Positions 27,077 to 35,466 of a DNA stretch of 64,000 bases are shown piece after piece. A model generated the notes under the pieces. The model saw only the letters and a program-made list of their open reading frames with translations. It was not told the origin of the DNA and ran no database searches. The DNA comes from Akkermansiaceae bacterium (lineage in GTDB: Bacteria; Verrucomicrobiota; Verrucomicrobiia; Verrucomicrobiales; Akkermansiaceae): positions 868,001-932,000 of the forward strand of contig JACKQB010000001.1 in the NCBI GenBank assembly GCA_024233115.1, read 5' to 3'. Numbering within the stretch: position 1 is the first letter of the stretch; each line of letters begins with the position of its first letter. Made by a program: the position numbers and the translations under genes.

Positions 27077-27976
27077 ATGTCCTCTCCCGCACCCGCCGAA
27101 AAACTTACCAAGAAGCAGCTCAAGGCCGACAAGCCGACCTGGTGTCCAGGTTGTGGCGATTTCTCCGTGCTTGCCTCGTTTTTTAATATCGTTCAAAAGC
27201 TGGAAATCCCCCACGAGAAAATCGTTTGTGTTTCCGGTATCGGATGTTCGTCCCGCTTTCCATATTTCGTCAATTCGCACGGTATCCACTTTATCCATGG
27301 TCGCGCGCTTCCGCTGGCGACGGGTATTTCGCTATCCCGACCGGACCTGCATGTGTTTGTGTTTGGTGGCGATGGCGACGGCTACTCGATTGGCGGCAAC
27401 CACCTGACGCACGCGGCGCGAAAAAATGTCAATCTATCGTATGTGGTGATGGATAACCAGGTGTATGGTTTGACGAAAAACCAGACCAGCCCGACGACTC
27501 CTATCGGTCGCAAATCGAAGACCGACCCACGTGGTGCGATCGACCGTCCAATCAATCCCATGGCTCAGCTCGTGGCCAGTGGTGCTACCTTTATTGCCCG
27601 CACCCATACCACCCAGATCAAGCACATGGACGAAATGTTCGAGCGTGCGATCCTGCACCCTGGTTTTGCTGTGGTAGAAACACTCTCTGAATGCTCCATG
27701 TTCTACCCCGGTGCTTTTGACGCCGGTAATCCGCGTAAGGGTGGCCGGTTTGAGCTGGTGGACGAGCAGTCCCGCAATATGGAATCGACGGCTGAGGCCA
27801 TGACCCTGGCGGAAGAAACTGAGACGGATTTTCCCGGAAAATTTGGCGTCTATCTTGAGTGCAAGAGACCCACCAAAAACGACCTTGAACGTGCTTGGAT
27901 CGACGATGAACGTGCCCGGGTGGGTGATACCTCGGACCGTGACCTGATGCGTGAGCGTTTTGACGCGATGCGTTAG
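27077..27976 (+). CDS. korB: 2-oxoacid:ferredoxin oxidoreductase, beta subunit (KorB type)
   Basis: 299 residues with the TPP-binding core FGGDGDGYSIGGNHLTHAARKN...DNQVYGLT. Cysteines in WCPGCGD, SGIGCSSRF and ECSMFYPG fit the single [4Fe-4S] cluster of beta subunits. Forms the heterodimer or tetramer with the fused KorA. Complete length for the family. It starts 45 bp after korA, so one transcript is likely. Confidence 0.93.
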   Translation: MSSPAPAEKLTKKQLKADKPTWCPGCGDFSVLASFFNIVQKLEIPHEKIVCVSGIGCSSRFPYFVNSHGIHFIHGRALPLATGISLSRPDLHVFVFGGDGDGYSIGGNHLTHAARKNVNLSYVVMDNQVYGLTKNQTSPTTPIGRKSKTDPRGAIDRPINPMAQLVASGATFIARTHTTQIKHMDEMFERAILHPGFAVVETLSECSMFYPGAFDAGNPRKGGRFELVDEQSRNMESTAEAMTLAEETETDFPGKFGVYLECKRPTKNDLERAWIDDERARVGDTSDRDLMRERFDAMR

Positions 27977-28045
27977 AGCTGGGTTGACAAGTTCACGTTG
28001 TCTCCGTTTACAGCGGCGCGGGTGCTGACGTTAACGGAGCTTTGC

Positions 28046-28237
28046 ATGCCCCTGGTCAACGTCGGTGACGCCAAGAGTCTCGCGATTCATCCCGCCACAA
28101 CCACCCACAGTCAGCTTACCGAAGAACAGCAGCCTGGCGGTGGTATCACGCCGGGCCTGATTCGACTCAGTGTGAGGATCGAGAACATCGAGGACATTAT
28201 CGCCGGCCTCGAGCAGGCACTTGCGTGTGTTTCGTAA
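28046..28237 (+). pseudogene. C-terminal remnant of an O-acetylhomoserine sulfhydrylase/cystathionine-synthase family gene
   Basis: About 60 codons read NVGDAKSLAIHPATTTHSQL then ITPGLIRLSVRIENIEDIIAGLEQAL, the unmistakable C-terminus of MetY/MetB-type PLP enzymes, including the conserved HPA-TTHS and the carboxylate-binding Arg of LIRLSV. The other ~360 residues, including the PLP-lysine, are absent; korB ends 70 bp upstream. An open frame starts at TTG 27998, but its first ~16 residues are unrelated. This is a gene fragment left by deletion or rearrangement. Confidence 0.85.
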
Positions 28238-28336
28238 TGACTCCAAATAATACAATCAGCTGTCGGCATCATGGGGCAGCCCGCGGCGGCAGTTACCGTG
28301 ACGTGGATACCTTGACAGGAGAGATATAATGGTACC

Positions 28337-28768
28337 ATGAAAAAATATCTCGCTCTCGTCTCCACGCTCTTTTGCTTGGCATCCACCCAGCCATGTTGGG
28401 CGGGTGGATCGGTTTCTTTTGCGGATGATGTCAAACCTCTGCTCGATCAACAACCTGCTCTGAAAAAACTCATCCTCGACACGTTTGAAGTGTCTAACAT
28501 CGGGGTGGGAGTGCGTCTGGGCCGACATTTCACCGAACTCGGTGGTGCCCGGATCGCGCCTTATGAATTTGAGGCTACGTCCAAGGTCAGCGGTAAGAAA
28601 TTTCTTCTAACCATTCATTGTAAAACCGTGTTTGTCCTGGCCAACGGCAAGGAAGCCGGGGAAGATGAAATATTTTCTGCCACAGAGACAAGGCAGACAT
28701 TCACCCACTTTTCCGTGGCTCCGGTTCCTGTGAGTGGGGTGGGGGTTAGAAAAACACCTTGCCGCTGA
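28337..28768 (+). CDS. small secreted hypothetical protein
   Basis: 143 residues with a clear signal peptide (MKKYLALVSTLFCLASTQPCWAG) and a small mature domain containing a predicted beta-rich stretch (YEFEATSKV, KFLLTIHCKTVF). No family is recognised. A TATAAT at 28325-28330 is only 6 nt before the ATG, so transcription could begin at the start codon (leaderless), although no good -35 is seen at 17 bp. Its 3' end overlaps the convergent porin gene by 23 bp. Confidence 0.7.
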   Translation: MKKYLALVSTLFCLASTQPCWAGGSVSFADDVKPLLDQQPALKKLILDTFEVSNIGVGVRLGRHFTELGGARIAPYEFEATSKVSGKKFLLTIHCKTVFVLANGKEAGEDEIFSATETRQTFTHFSVAPVPVSGVGVRKTPCR

Positions 28769-30014
28769 TGATGAAGGTGTGGGTGTCCACGCCGGGGTCG
28801 GAAACCCGGGAGATCATGATCAGTGGTACAAAGGCGCGGTTGTAGACATACTCGGCGCTGATGGAGAAGTTCGGTGTGACCCACAGCTCCATACCGGCGG
28901 CGAGTTGTTCGAGCTCGTGGAAAGCATCATCTTCGTAACCTTGTTGGCCACGACCGTAGGCGACGGAAAAACGGGTCGGCTTGCTCCACAGTTCGGTGTC
29001 ATAGGCAGCTTGCAGCGTAAGAGCCTGCACGGACCGGCCGGTGGCGGGCCAGGCGCGCTCCGTCTGGGTGTATTCGGCCATAAACGACCAGCGGTCTTTC
29101 TTGGCTTCCACCCAGAAATCGTAGGCGCCGTTGCGGTCGCGCATGGTGAGCGGGTCAGGCGAGACGCCGGGATGATTGGCGGCATCGCTGTCATAGATGG
29201 TGCTGTTCAGGTAACCGGCGCCTACGGAGATATCCCAGTCGCAGACATTGAAGTTGCGCTGCGCGCTGAGGGCGAAGTTCCCAAAGGAGCCGTCGCTGGT
29301 GGAATCGGCGACGCGTAGCTGGCGATTTCCGTCGATCGCCGTGAAGGTCAGATGCCAGTCCTTGGTGAGATAGCCGAATTCAGCGGCCAGGTCGTCGGTA
29401 TCGGTACGATAGTAGTGGTTGGTGACGGTGTGCGTGGTCGGGTTATACGCCTGCATGTTACCGAAATTGACCGTCTTGCGACCGACGGATAGATAGAAGG
29501 GGGTCTTCTTCAGGTTGCCGATGGTGATCGACGCTTCACGGAGTTGTTTGTCGTCCTGATGGGGGAATTCCAACTCGGTATAGATGCCGCCGAGGTAGAT
29601 GGAGACCCAGTCGTTAGCCGCGTAGGTGAGTGAAAGGTTGATGTTGTCGATAATACTCTCATCGGCGGATTTTCCCGTCGTATGCTGATCGGGAAAGCGG
29701 CCTAAGATAGGAAACTTGCCTGCCGTGTCCGTGCGCTCGTTGTAGTGCGAAAACGACAGATGGCCGGATAGGTAGAGCTTGCCTGTTTGCAACTCCCCGT
29801 TGGCAAAGGCATTCAGCTGATAGGCGGCACGATCGGTTACCCCGCGTTGCAGCGACAGGACGTGTTTGGAGTATTCCAGATTGGTGTCGAGAAAGAAATC
29901 CTCCGGGAAAATGGAGTCAGACCATGGTTCGGAGGTGGGGACGGTTTGAGCTGAAATGGGGACGGCCGTATAGGAAAAAACAGCTGCGAGCGCGATGAGT
30001 GTGTTCTGTTTCAT
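28746..30014 (-). CDS. outer-membrane beta-barrel porin, LbtU siderophore-porin-like
   Basis: 422 residues: a signal peptide (cleaved near ISAQ), then alternating amphipathic strands rich in Tyr, Trp and Phe, ending in a terminal Phe, as expected of an outer-membrane barrel. Segments such as YLSVGRKTVNFGNMQAYNPTTHT and FVPLIMISRVSD resemble the LbtU-type porin family known from siderophore uptake in Legionella. Substrate is unproven, and no TonB or siderophore genes are nearby. The upstream 120 bp is AT-rich. Confidence 0.78.
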   Translation of the reverse strand: MKQNTLIALAAVFSYTAVPISAQTVPTSEPWSDSIFPEDFFLDTNLEYSKHVLSLQRGVTDRAAYQLNAFANGELQTGKLYLSGHLSFSHYNERTDTAGKFPILGRFPDQHTTGKSADESIIDNINLSLTYAANDWVSIYLGGIYTELEFPHQDDKQLREASITIGNLKKTPFYLSVGRKTVNFGNMQAYNPTTHTVTNHYYRTDTDDLAAEFGYLTKDWHLTFTAIDGNRQLRVADSTSDGSFGNFALSAQRNFNVCDWDISVGAGYLNSTIYDSDAANHPGVSPDPLTMRDRNGAYDFWVEAKKDRWSFMAEYTQTERAWPATGRSVQALTLQAAYDTELWSKPTRFSVAYGRGQQGYEDDAFHELEQLAAGMELWVTPNFSISAEYVYNRAFVPLIMISRVSDPGVDTHTFIISGKVFF

Positions 30015-30134
30015 GGAAGCTTGCTGATGATGGGATCAAAACAAGTCTATTAAACTAAATTTAAAATTCAAGGATATTAAATAATCAACATCCCGTGGTG
30101 AGTAATATGCCTCCATGAATAGGGGGCTGTGACC

Positions 30135-31487
30135 CTATAACTCATATTTCATCCCCGGTTTCGGGATGATGACTTCAGACTCCGGGAGCTTCTCCTTGAG
30201 TTGCTCGGCAAACCAATCGGTGGCGGCGATGTCGCCGTGGACCAGCAGGGTTTTCTTCGGTTTCACCCGCAGGATGTAGGCCAGCAGGTCATCACGGGTG
30301 GCGTGGCCGGAGAAGTCAAAAATATGCATCGGGCAGTTGAACTGCACGGGTGGCTGTTCGGAATCGAGGTCGATCAAGTCGCCCAGGTCACCTGCACGGA
30401 TGTGGCCGGCGGGGGAGTCGGGGTCGGCGTAGCCGACAAAGAGCAGCGCGTTTCTCGGGTTGTTGATAAACCCTCTGGCGAAATTGTTAGAAACGGTTTT
30501 TTCCGTCATCATGCCGCTGGAAAGCGCGTAGATGGCGCCGGGTTGATAGGTGATGGGCACACGCTTGCGGCGGCGGCCTCCGGTTTTGACCTCCATATCC
30601 TCAAGAATACGGAAGCCGGGCTGGTTGCGCGGTGTGGAGTCGGCAAAGTCATCAAAGATGAGGGTCATCTTGGTACTCAGACCGCCGATGTAAACAGGGG
30701 CATCGGGAATGCGACCCTCGCCTTTGAAGCGGTGGATCATCGTCATCACCTCCTGGGTTTTACCCATGGCAAAAACCGGGATCAGGACAGAGCCGCCACC
30801 TTGGAGGCATTGGTTGATGGATTCGGCAAAGCGGTTTTCTTCCTCCGTGCGGTCATAGCCTGCATCACGTGGTGAAGCGCCGCGGGTGGTTTCGATGATC
30901 AGCACATCGATGTCATCCTCCGGGAGGTTGGCACCAGGGATCAAGGTCTGGTTTTCAAACTGGACATCCCCCGTATAGAAAACACGTTGGTCCATGGTTT
31001 CTAACATAACACCTGCGGAGCCGAGGATGTGGCCGGCGTCGTGGAAGGTGGCACGCACTTTTTCGCCGATCTGGAAAGGTCGCTCGTAGCCGAAGGTGCG
31101 CCAGCGTTTTTCGTAACGGTCCAGCTCGCGGTGCCCGTAAAACGGGTAATCGGTGATGCCGAGTTCGATGCGTTTGCTCTCCATCACATTGACGGAGTTG
31201 TGTAGCAGGGCATCGACCAGTTTGGCGGTGGCCGGGGTCATGAAAACCTCGGCATCCGGGTGGTCGCGCATCAGCACGGGGAGCGAGCCTGAGTGGTCGA
31301 GGTGGGAGTGGGTGACGAAAATGGAGTCGATGCTGTTAGGCTGGAGCTCGTGGTGGGCGGGAAGGGAATCGAGCCCCTCCTCTTTCGGGTGCATACCGGA
31401 ATCGAGGATGATGCGCTCGCCGCCGAGTTCGACCAGATAGGAATTGGAGCCGATCTCGTTGCGGCGGAGTAGTGATTGGAATTGCAT
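30135..31487 (-). CDS. beta-CASP metallo-beta-lactamase-fold RNase (CPSF73/RNase J-like)
   Basis: 450 residues. The MBL metal motif HSHLDHSG, then DAGHILGSAG and FTGDVQ, are followed by the beta-CASP insert starting at IIETTRGASPRD. The C-terminal motifs FSGHATRDDL and LLVHGD complete the active site. Such proteins are RNA endo- or exonucleases of the YSH1/CPSF73 type. No KH domain is attached. Probably cytoplasmic RNA processing or decay. The folC coding region starts about 1.25 kb upstream, and its stop is 36 bp from this start. Confidence 0.92.
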   Translation of the reverse strand: MQFQSLLRRNEIGSNSYLVELGGERIILDSGMHPKEEGLDSLPAHHELQPNSIDSIFVTHSHLDHSGSLPVLMRDHPDAEVFMTPATAKLVDALLHNSVNVMESKRIELGITDYPFYGHRELDRYEKRWRTFGYERPFQIGEKVRATFHDAGHILGSAGVMLETMDQRVFYTGDVQFENQTLIPGANLPEDDIDVLIIETTRGASPRDAGYDRTEEENRFAESINQCLQGGGSVLIPVFAMGKTQEVMTMIHRFKGEGRIPDAPVYIGGLSTKMTLIFDDFADSTPRNQPGFRILEDMEVKTGGRRRKRVPITYQPGAIYALSSGMMTEKTVSNNFARGFINNPRNALLFVGYADPDSPAGHIRAGDLGDLIDLDSEQPPVQFNCPMHIFDFSGHATRDDLLAYILRVKPKKTLLVHGDIAATDWFAEQLKEKLPESEVIIPKPGMKYEL

Positions 31488-31492
31488 ATTTT

Positions 31493-31519
31493 TTGACAGA
31501 ATTTACAGAATGGACAGAA
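31493..31519. repeat. 9-bp tandem repeat (ACAGAA core, x3)
   Basis: TTGACAGAA, TTTACAGAA and TGGACAGAA follow one another between the folC stop and the start of the beta-CASP RNase gene, covering most of this 36-bp junction. Confidence 0.75.
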
Positions 31520-31523
31520 TTTG

Positions 31524-32741
31524 TTACTGGCTGCTGGAGCGGGTGGCGGTGTTTGAAAGGATGGCCTTGGCCTGTCCTATCAGAAAAATAGAGCCGCAGA
31601 TGAGGGTGGGGGAGGTGGCGATGGTTGACAGGGCCGAATCCAAATTCCGGTGCAGGGTGTGAGGCGTGCTTTCAGGGAGGGCTGCCGCCAGTTCGTCGAT
31701 GCTCAGGGAGCGGGGTGAGTTGATCGGGGTAAGGTGGATGTGCCCGGCGATGGGGGCAAGGATGGCGAGAGTCTGGTCGGTGTTTTTACCCTCCACGGCA
31801 CCAAAAATGATCGTGGCCTTTTGATCGGGGTATTGTTCTTTCCAAGTAGCTGCCAGCGCATCAGCCGCGTGCGGGTTATGCGCAGCATCGAGAATGATTT
31901 GGTATTTGGAGCTTGGTATTTGGAGCTTTTCAAACCGCCCCGGCCAGCTGACCTTGCTCAGGGCGCTGCGGACGATGTCTGAGTTCAGCGGCAGACCGAT
32001 CTGGTGGGCGGCGGCGACAGCCAGCGCTGCGTTGTCGCGTTGATGCGGACCAGGGAGGTTGATGCCGTATCCTGTTAGAGGGTTGGTGATAAACTCGATG
32101 GGGGAGATCAGTTCGTTGGCGTATTGCTCGATTGTGCGGTGGGCCGCGGCTTCCTGTCGACTGCTGATCACGGGTTTGCCGGCCACGATGATACCCGCTT
32201 TTTCACCGGCGACTTCGGCCAGTGTGTTTCCCAGCCACTGTGAGTGATCCATCGCAATCGGTGTGATCACAGCGAGGTCGGCAGGCACTGCGGTGGTGGC
32301 ATCGAGCCGCCCGCCCATACCCGTTTCCAGCACGATGAGGTCACAGTTTTGCTCCCTGAAATACCGCATGCCCACGGCGAGGGTGAGTTCAAAAAAAGTG
32401 GGGTGGTGCTCCCAACCGGAGACATGTTGGCGGAGTTCCGTGAGGTAGCGGGCCGTCGTTTGCTCACTGATCTCGATGCCATTGACACGGACACGCTCGC
32501 GGTAATCGATCAGGTGGGGGGAGGTGAATAACCCGCACTTCGTGCCGCTGGCTCGGGCCAGGGCGTCGATCATGGCGCAGGTCGAGCCCTTGCCGTTGGT
32601 CCCGGCTACGTGGATCACTTTTGTTCCCGGCTTGGGAAACGAGAGCGTCTCACGAAGTAGCCGGCGTGGCTGGACCAGCCCCAGTTTAATCCCGAACTGC
32701 TGGGTGGAGTAGAGCCAATCGATCGCCTCAGAATAGGTCAT
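31524..32741 (-). CDS. folC: bifunctional folylpolyglutamate / dihydrofolate synthase
   Basis: 405 residues from ATG 32741 (MTYSEAIDWLYSTQQFGIKLGL), the standard FolC opening; the TTG at 32750 is rejected. P-loop HVAGTNGKGST, TSPHLIDYRER, LETGMGGRLDATT and the C-terminal ILDAAHNPHAADAL are diagnostic. It adds glutamate to folates. Immediately before the DAAHNPHA motif, a perfect 14-bp tandem repeat is translated as LQIPSSKYQI, where most homologues have ordinary linker sequence. Confidence 0.94.
   Translation of the reverse strand: MTYSEAIDWLYSTQQFGIKLGLVQPRRLLRETLSFPKPGTKVIHVAGTNGKGSTCAMIDALARASGTKCGLFTSPHLIDYRERVRVNGIEISEQTTARYLTELRQHVSGWEHHPTFFELTLAVGMRYFREQNCDLIVLETGMGGRLDATTAVPADLAVITPIAMDHSQWLGNTLAEVAGEKAGIIVAGKPVISSRQEAAAHRTIEQYANELISPIEFITNPLTGYGINLPGPHQRDNAALAVAAAHQIGLPLNSDIVRSALSKVSWPGRFEKLQIPSSKYQIILDAAHNPHAADALAATWKEQYPDQKATIIFGAVEGKNTDQTLAILAPIAGHIHLTPINSPRSLSIDELAAALPESTPHTLHRNLDSALSTIATSPTLICGSIFLIGQAKAILSNTATRSSSQ
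31899..31926. repeat. perfect 14-bp tandem repeat inside folC
   Basis: TTGGTATTTGGAGC occurs twice in direct tandem. It shares the TTGGTATTTGG core with the repeat upstream of accD. Because 14 is not a multiple of three, the two copies are read in different frames of the FolC protein, which nevertheless stays open. Confidence 0.85.
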
Positions 32742-32769
32742 TATGCACAAGATGGATAAGCATCCAGTG

Positions 32770-32800
32770 ACTGAATACTGAATACTGGAAACTGAATACT
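32770..32800. repeat. heptamer tandem repeat (ACTGAAT)
   Basis: ACTGAAT ACTGAAT ACTGGAA ACTGAAT ACT, exact period 7. It lies in the short gap between the accD stop (32801) and the folC start and abuts the accD stop. Confidence 0.9.
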
Positions 32801-33631
32801 CTACGAAAGCATGTATCCTAACAGCTGGGAGAGTTTGGCCCGCAACTTGCGACGAGGGACGATGCCATCGACCAGTCCGTGTTCGACCATGAACTCAGCG
32901 GTCTGGAAGCCAGGAGGAAGGTCCTGGTGGGTGGTTTCCTTGACCACGCGGGGGCCGGCGAAGCCGATCATACACTTGGGCTCGGCGAGGTTGATATCGC
33001 CGATGGTGGCAAAGGAAGCGGTGACCCCCCCCGTGGTCGGGTGGGTCATCAGGGAAATGTAGGGTAGCCCGGCTTCGGAGTGGCGTGCCAGCGCGGCACA
33101 GGTCTTGGCCATCTGCATGAGTGACAGCATTCCTTCCTGCATGCGGGCGCCGGAGGAGGCGGACACGATGATGACACCACGCCGTTCGCGGGTGGCCTGC
33201 TCCACGGCGCGGGTGATTTTCTCACCGACAACCGAACCCATCGAGCCGGCAAAAAACCTGAAGTCCATGACCGCGATCATGGCTGGTTTTCCTTCGATTG
33301 TTAGAGAGCCGGTGACCACGGCATCGTTGAGTTTGGTTTTTTCCCGGAGCATGGCGACCTTGTCTTCATACTTGTCAAAGCCGAGAGGATTCTTTGAAAA
33401 GAGTCCGGCGTCGATTTCCTGGAAGCTGCCTGGGTCGGCGACCATTTCGATCCGCTCACGAGAGCCGATCAAAAAATGGTGGTCACACTTGGGGCAGACA
33501 TTGAGGTTCTGCTTCAGGTCGAGCGCGTGAATCATTTCATCGCAATCGCTGCACTTGGTCCAGAGATCGTCAGGCATGTTATCGCGCTTATCGACCTTGC
33601 CCCTGAGTTTTGGTTTATTGAAGATGCCCAT
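32801..33631 (-). CDS. accD: acetyl-CoA carboxylase carboxyltransferase subunit beta AccD
   Basis: 276 residues. An N-terminal zinc ribbon has CSDC and CPKC pairs (~26-50), followed by the crotonase-fold core with SGARMQEGMLSLMQMAKT and HPTTGGVTASFA. It transfers CO2 from carboxybiotin to acetyl-CoA for fatty acid synthesis, together with AccA, which is not in this window. Neighbouring folC is a common partner of accD in bacteria, and here folC lies directly downstream. Confidence 0.95.
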   Translation of the reverse strand: MGIFNKPKLRGKVDKRDNMPDDLWTKCSDCDEMIHALDLKQNLNVCPKCDHHFLIGSRERIEMVADPGSFQEIDAGLFSKNPLGFDKYEDKVAMLREKTKLNDAVVTGSLTIEGKPAMIAVMDFRFFAGSMGSVVGEKITRAVEQATRERRGVIIVSASSGARMQEGMLSLMQMAKTCAALARHSEAGLPYISLMTHPTTGGVTASFATIGDINLAEPKCMIGFAGPRVVKETTHQDLPPGFQTAEFMVEHGLVDGIVPRRKLRAKLSQLLGYMLS

Positions 33632-33645
33632 GTCGGTGAAGTTTC

Positions 33646-33740
33646 AAATACCAAATACCAAATACCAAGCAAGAAATGTCGATACCGGATATTTAACGCA
33701 ATTTTAGATTGGGTATTTGGGGTTTGGTATTTGGGGTTTA
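33646..33740. repeat. inverted pair of heptamer arrays between proS and accD
   Basis: The left arm is CAAATAC three times (33646-33666). The right arm (about 33713-33740) contains GTATTTGGGGTTTG with a 14-bp period, which is the reverse complement motif. About 45 bp of unrelated DNA lie between. The structure occupies the whole gap between the proS stop and the accD start and could form a cruciform or RNA hairpin. Confidence 0.8.
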
Positions 33741-35261
33741 TTAATAACTGCGACCCCAGATGGCGCGCGCGGAGGTGGGCTGGGCCGTGAGGAAACAGGG
33801 TGCGGGATCTCCGTCCTGCTGGTCGATGGGCAGGCAGCGGATGGTGATTTTGTGTTTTTTGGAGAGTTCCTCCTCTTGTGCCCGGCTACCGGCCCAAGGG
33901 GTGATGAGCCAGCCTGGTGACTCCTGGGTCCAGTGTTGGTCGAAGCTTTCGGCGTCTTCACAACGGATGATATTGCTGTCGCGCAGCTCGGTGGCGCGGG
34001 TGAGCAGGGTGGTGTGGATCTCATGCAGGATTCCGGAGGCATTACGGATGAAGTCCTCCTTGGGCATGAAATGTTTTTCCATGGGACCCTGGTCGCGGCG
34101 TTGCAGGCAGACCTTGCCGGACTCGAGATCGCGGGGGCCGATTTCAATACGGACGGGTGTTCCTTTTTTGACCCACTCCCATTTTTTAATACCGCCACCG
34201 AGGTCGCGGGTATCGACGCGGACGCGCAACGGCTGGCCTGCGTAGGAGCATTCGCGGCGAAGGATCTCGGCGAGGGCGTTGCAGGCATCGACGATTGCCT
34301 CGCGGCTTTCCTCTTTCGGGGTGACCGGCACGATGACGATCTGCGCGGGTGCGACACGTGGCGGCAGCACCAGGCCATCATCGTCGGCATGCGCCATGAT
34401 CAGGGTGCCGATGAGGCGGGTGGAGACTCCCCATGAGGTGGTGTGGGCAAGTTGCTGGCTGCCATCACGTCCCGTGAAACTGATGTCCTGGGCCTGGGAG
34501 AAATTGGTTCCCAGGTAGTGTGAAGTACCGGCCTGGATGGCCTTTTTATCCTGCACCATGGCCTCAACGGTTAGAGTCATGTCGGCACCGGGGAAGCGTT
34601 CGGCTTCGGTCTTCTCACCGGGAACCACGGGGATGGCGAGGTGGTCGCGAAGGAACTCCTCGTAGAGCCGGTGGATGGTGCGGGTTTCCTCGATCGCCTC
34701 CTCCTTGGTCTCGTGCGCGGTGTGTCCTTCCTGCCAGAGGAACTCTGCGGTGCGGAGGAAGAGACGGGGGCGCATTTCCCAACGCATCACATTGGCCCAC
34801 TGGTTGATCAGCAGTGGCAGGTCACGATAGGATTCCACCCAACGTGAGAAGGCGGCGCCGATGATCGTCTCGGACGTTGGCCGGATCACGTAGGGCTCGG
34901 CGAGCTTGCCGGTGGGTACCATTTTTGTTTTGCCATCCTCTCCCTTGGTCGCTTCCAGCCGGTGATGGGTGACCACGGCGCACTCGGTGGCAAAGCCCTC
35001 GGCGTGCTCGGCTTCCTTTTCCAGGTAGGCAAGGGGAATCAACAGCGGGAAGTAGGCGTTTTCGTGCCCGGTCGCTTTGAAGCGCGTATCGAGCTGTTGC
35101 TGGATGAGTTCCCAGATACCGTAACCCCACGGTTTGATGACCATGCAACCGCGGGTCTCGGAGTTTTCCGCCAGGTCGGCAGCGCGGACGACTTGTTGAT
35201 ACCACTCGGGGAAGTCGTCTGCACGGGTAGGTTGGATCGCTGTTTGTTGAGGCTTTGCCAT
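33741..35261 (-). CDS. proS: prolyl-tRNA synthetase (archaeal/eukaryote-like class, without editing insert)
   Basis: 506 residues. The opening FPEWYQQVVRAADLAENSETRGCMVIKPWGYGIWE and the motif RPTSETIIG are typical of the ProRS type shared with archaea, eukaryotes and some bacteria. There is no INS editing domain between motifs 2 and 3. TSWGVSTRLIGTLIMAHADDDGL contains motif 3. The anticodon-binding domain and a C-terminal end IWGRSY follow. It charges tRNA-Pro. No Shine-Dalgarno is present. Confidence 0.94.
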   Translation of the reverse strand: MAKPQQTAIQPTRADDFPEWYQQVVRAADLAENSETRGCMVIKPWGYGIWELIQQQLDTRFKATGHENAYFPLLIPLAYLEKEAEHAEGFATECAVVTHHRLEATKGEDGKTKMVPTGKLAEPYVIRPTSETIIGAAFSRWVESYRDLPLLINQWANVMRWEMRPRLFLRTAEFLWQEGHTAHETKEEAIEETRTIHRLYEEFLRDHLAIPVVPGEKTEAERFPGADMTLTVEAMVQDKKAIQAGTSHYLGTNFSQAQDISFTGRDGSQQLAHTTSWGVSTRLIGTLIMAHADDDGLVLPPRVAPAQIVIVPVTPKEESREAIVDACNALAEILRRECSYAGQPLRVRVDTRDLGGGIKKWEWVKKGTPVRIEIGPRDLESGKVCLQRRDQGPMEKHFMPKEDFIRNASGILHEIHTTLLTRATELRDSNIIRCEDAESFDQHWTQESPGWLITPWAGSRAQEEELSKKHKITIRCLPIDQQDGDPAPCFLTAQPTSARAIWGRSY

Positions 35262-35466
35262 GTCGGCGCTTTACAAACCATAGTCGCAGGGAATTCACAA
35301 GCGCGATGTGTGTGATCCTTGTCGTTGGCTTTTACATTATCAAGACTTGTGGGGAAATCCAATGAAGTCACAATGGATACACGTAAAAAAAAGCACCATC
35401 TTTCATCCTTTCTGCTGGTCAAACCACGTTTGGATTTCATAGCGTAAATGAAAGCTCGATAATCTT
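35262..35466. promoter_or_regulatory. divergent promoter region between proS and the Amuc_1102-like gene
   Basis: 205 bp, AT-richer than the flanks. It must hold the promoters for proS (leftward) and for the envelope/pilus locus (rightward). I could not assign convincing -35/-10 pairs by eye. Confidence 0.4.

Noticed and set aside
28313..28330. TTGACA followed by TATAAT before the 28337 gene as a classical promoter
   Set aside because: The two hexamers are only 6 bp apart, far from the 17-bp spacing; the TATAAT alone may still act.
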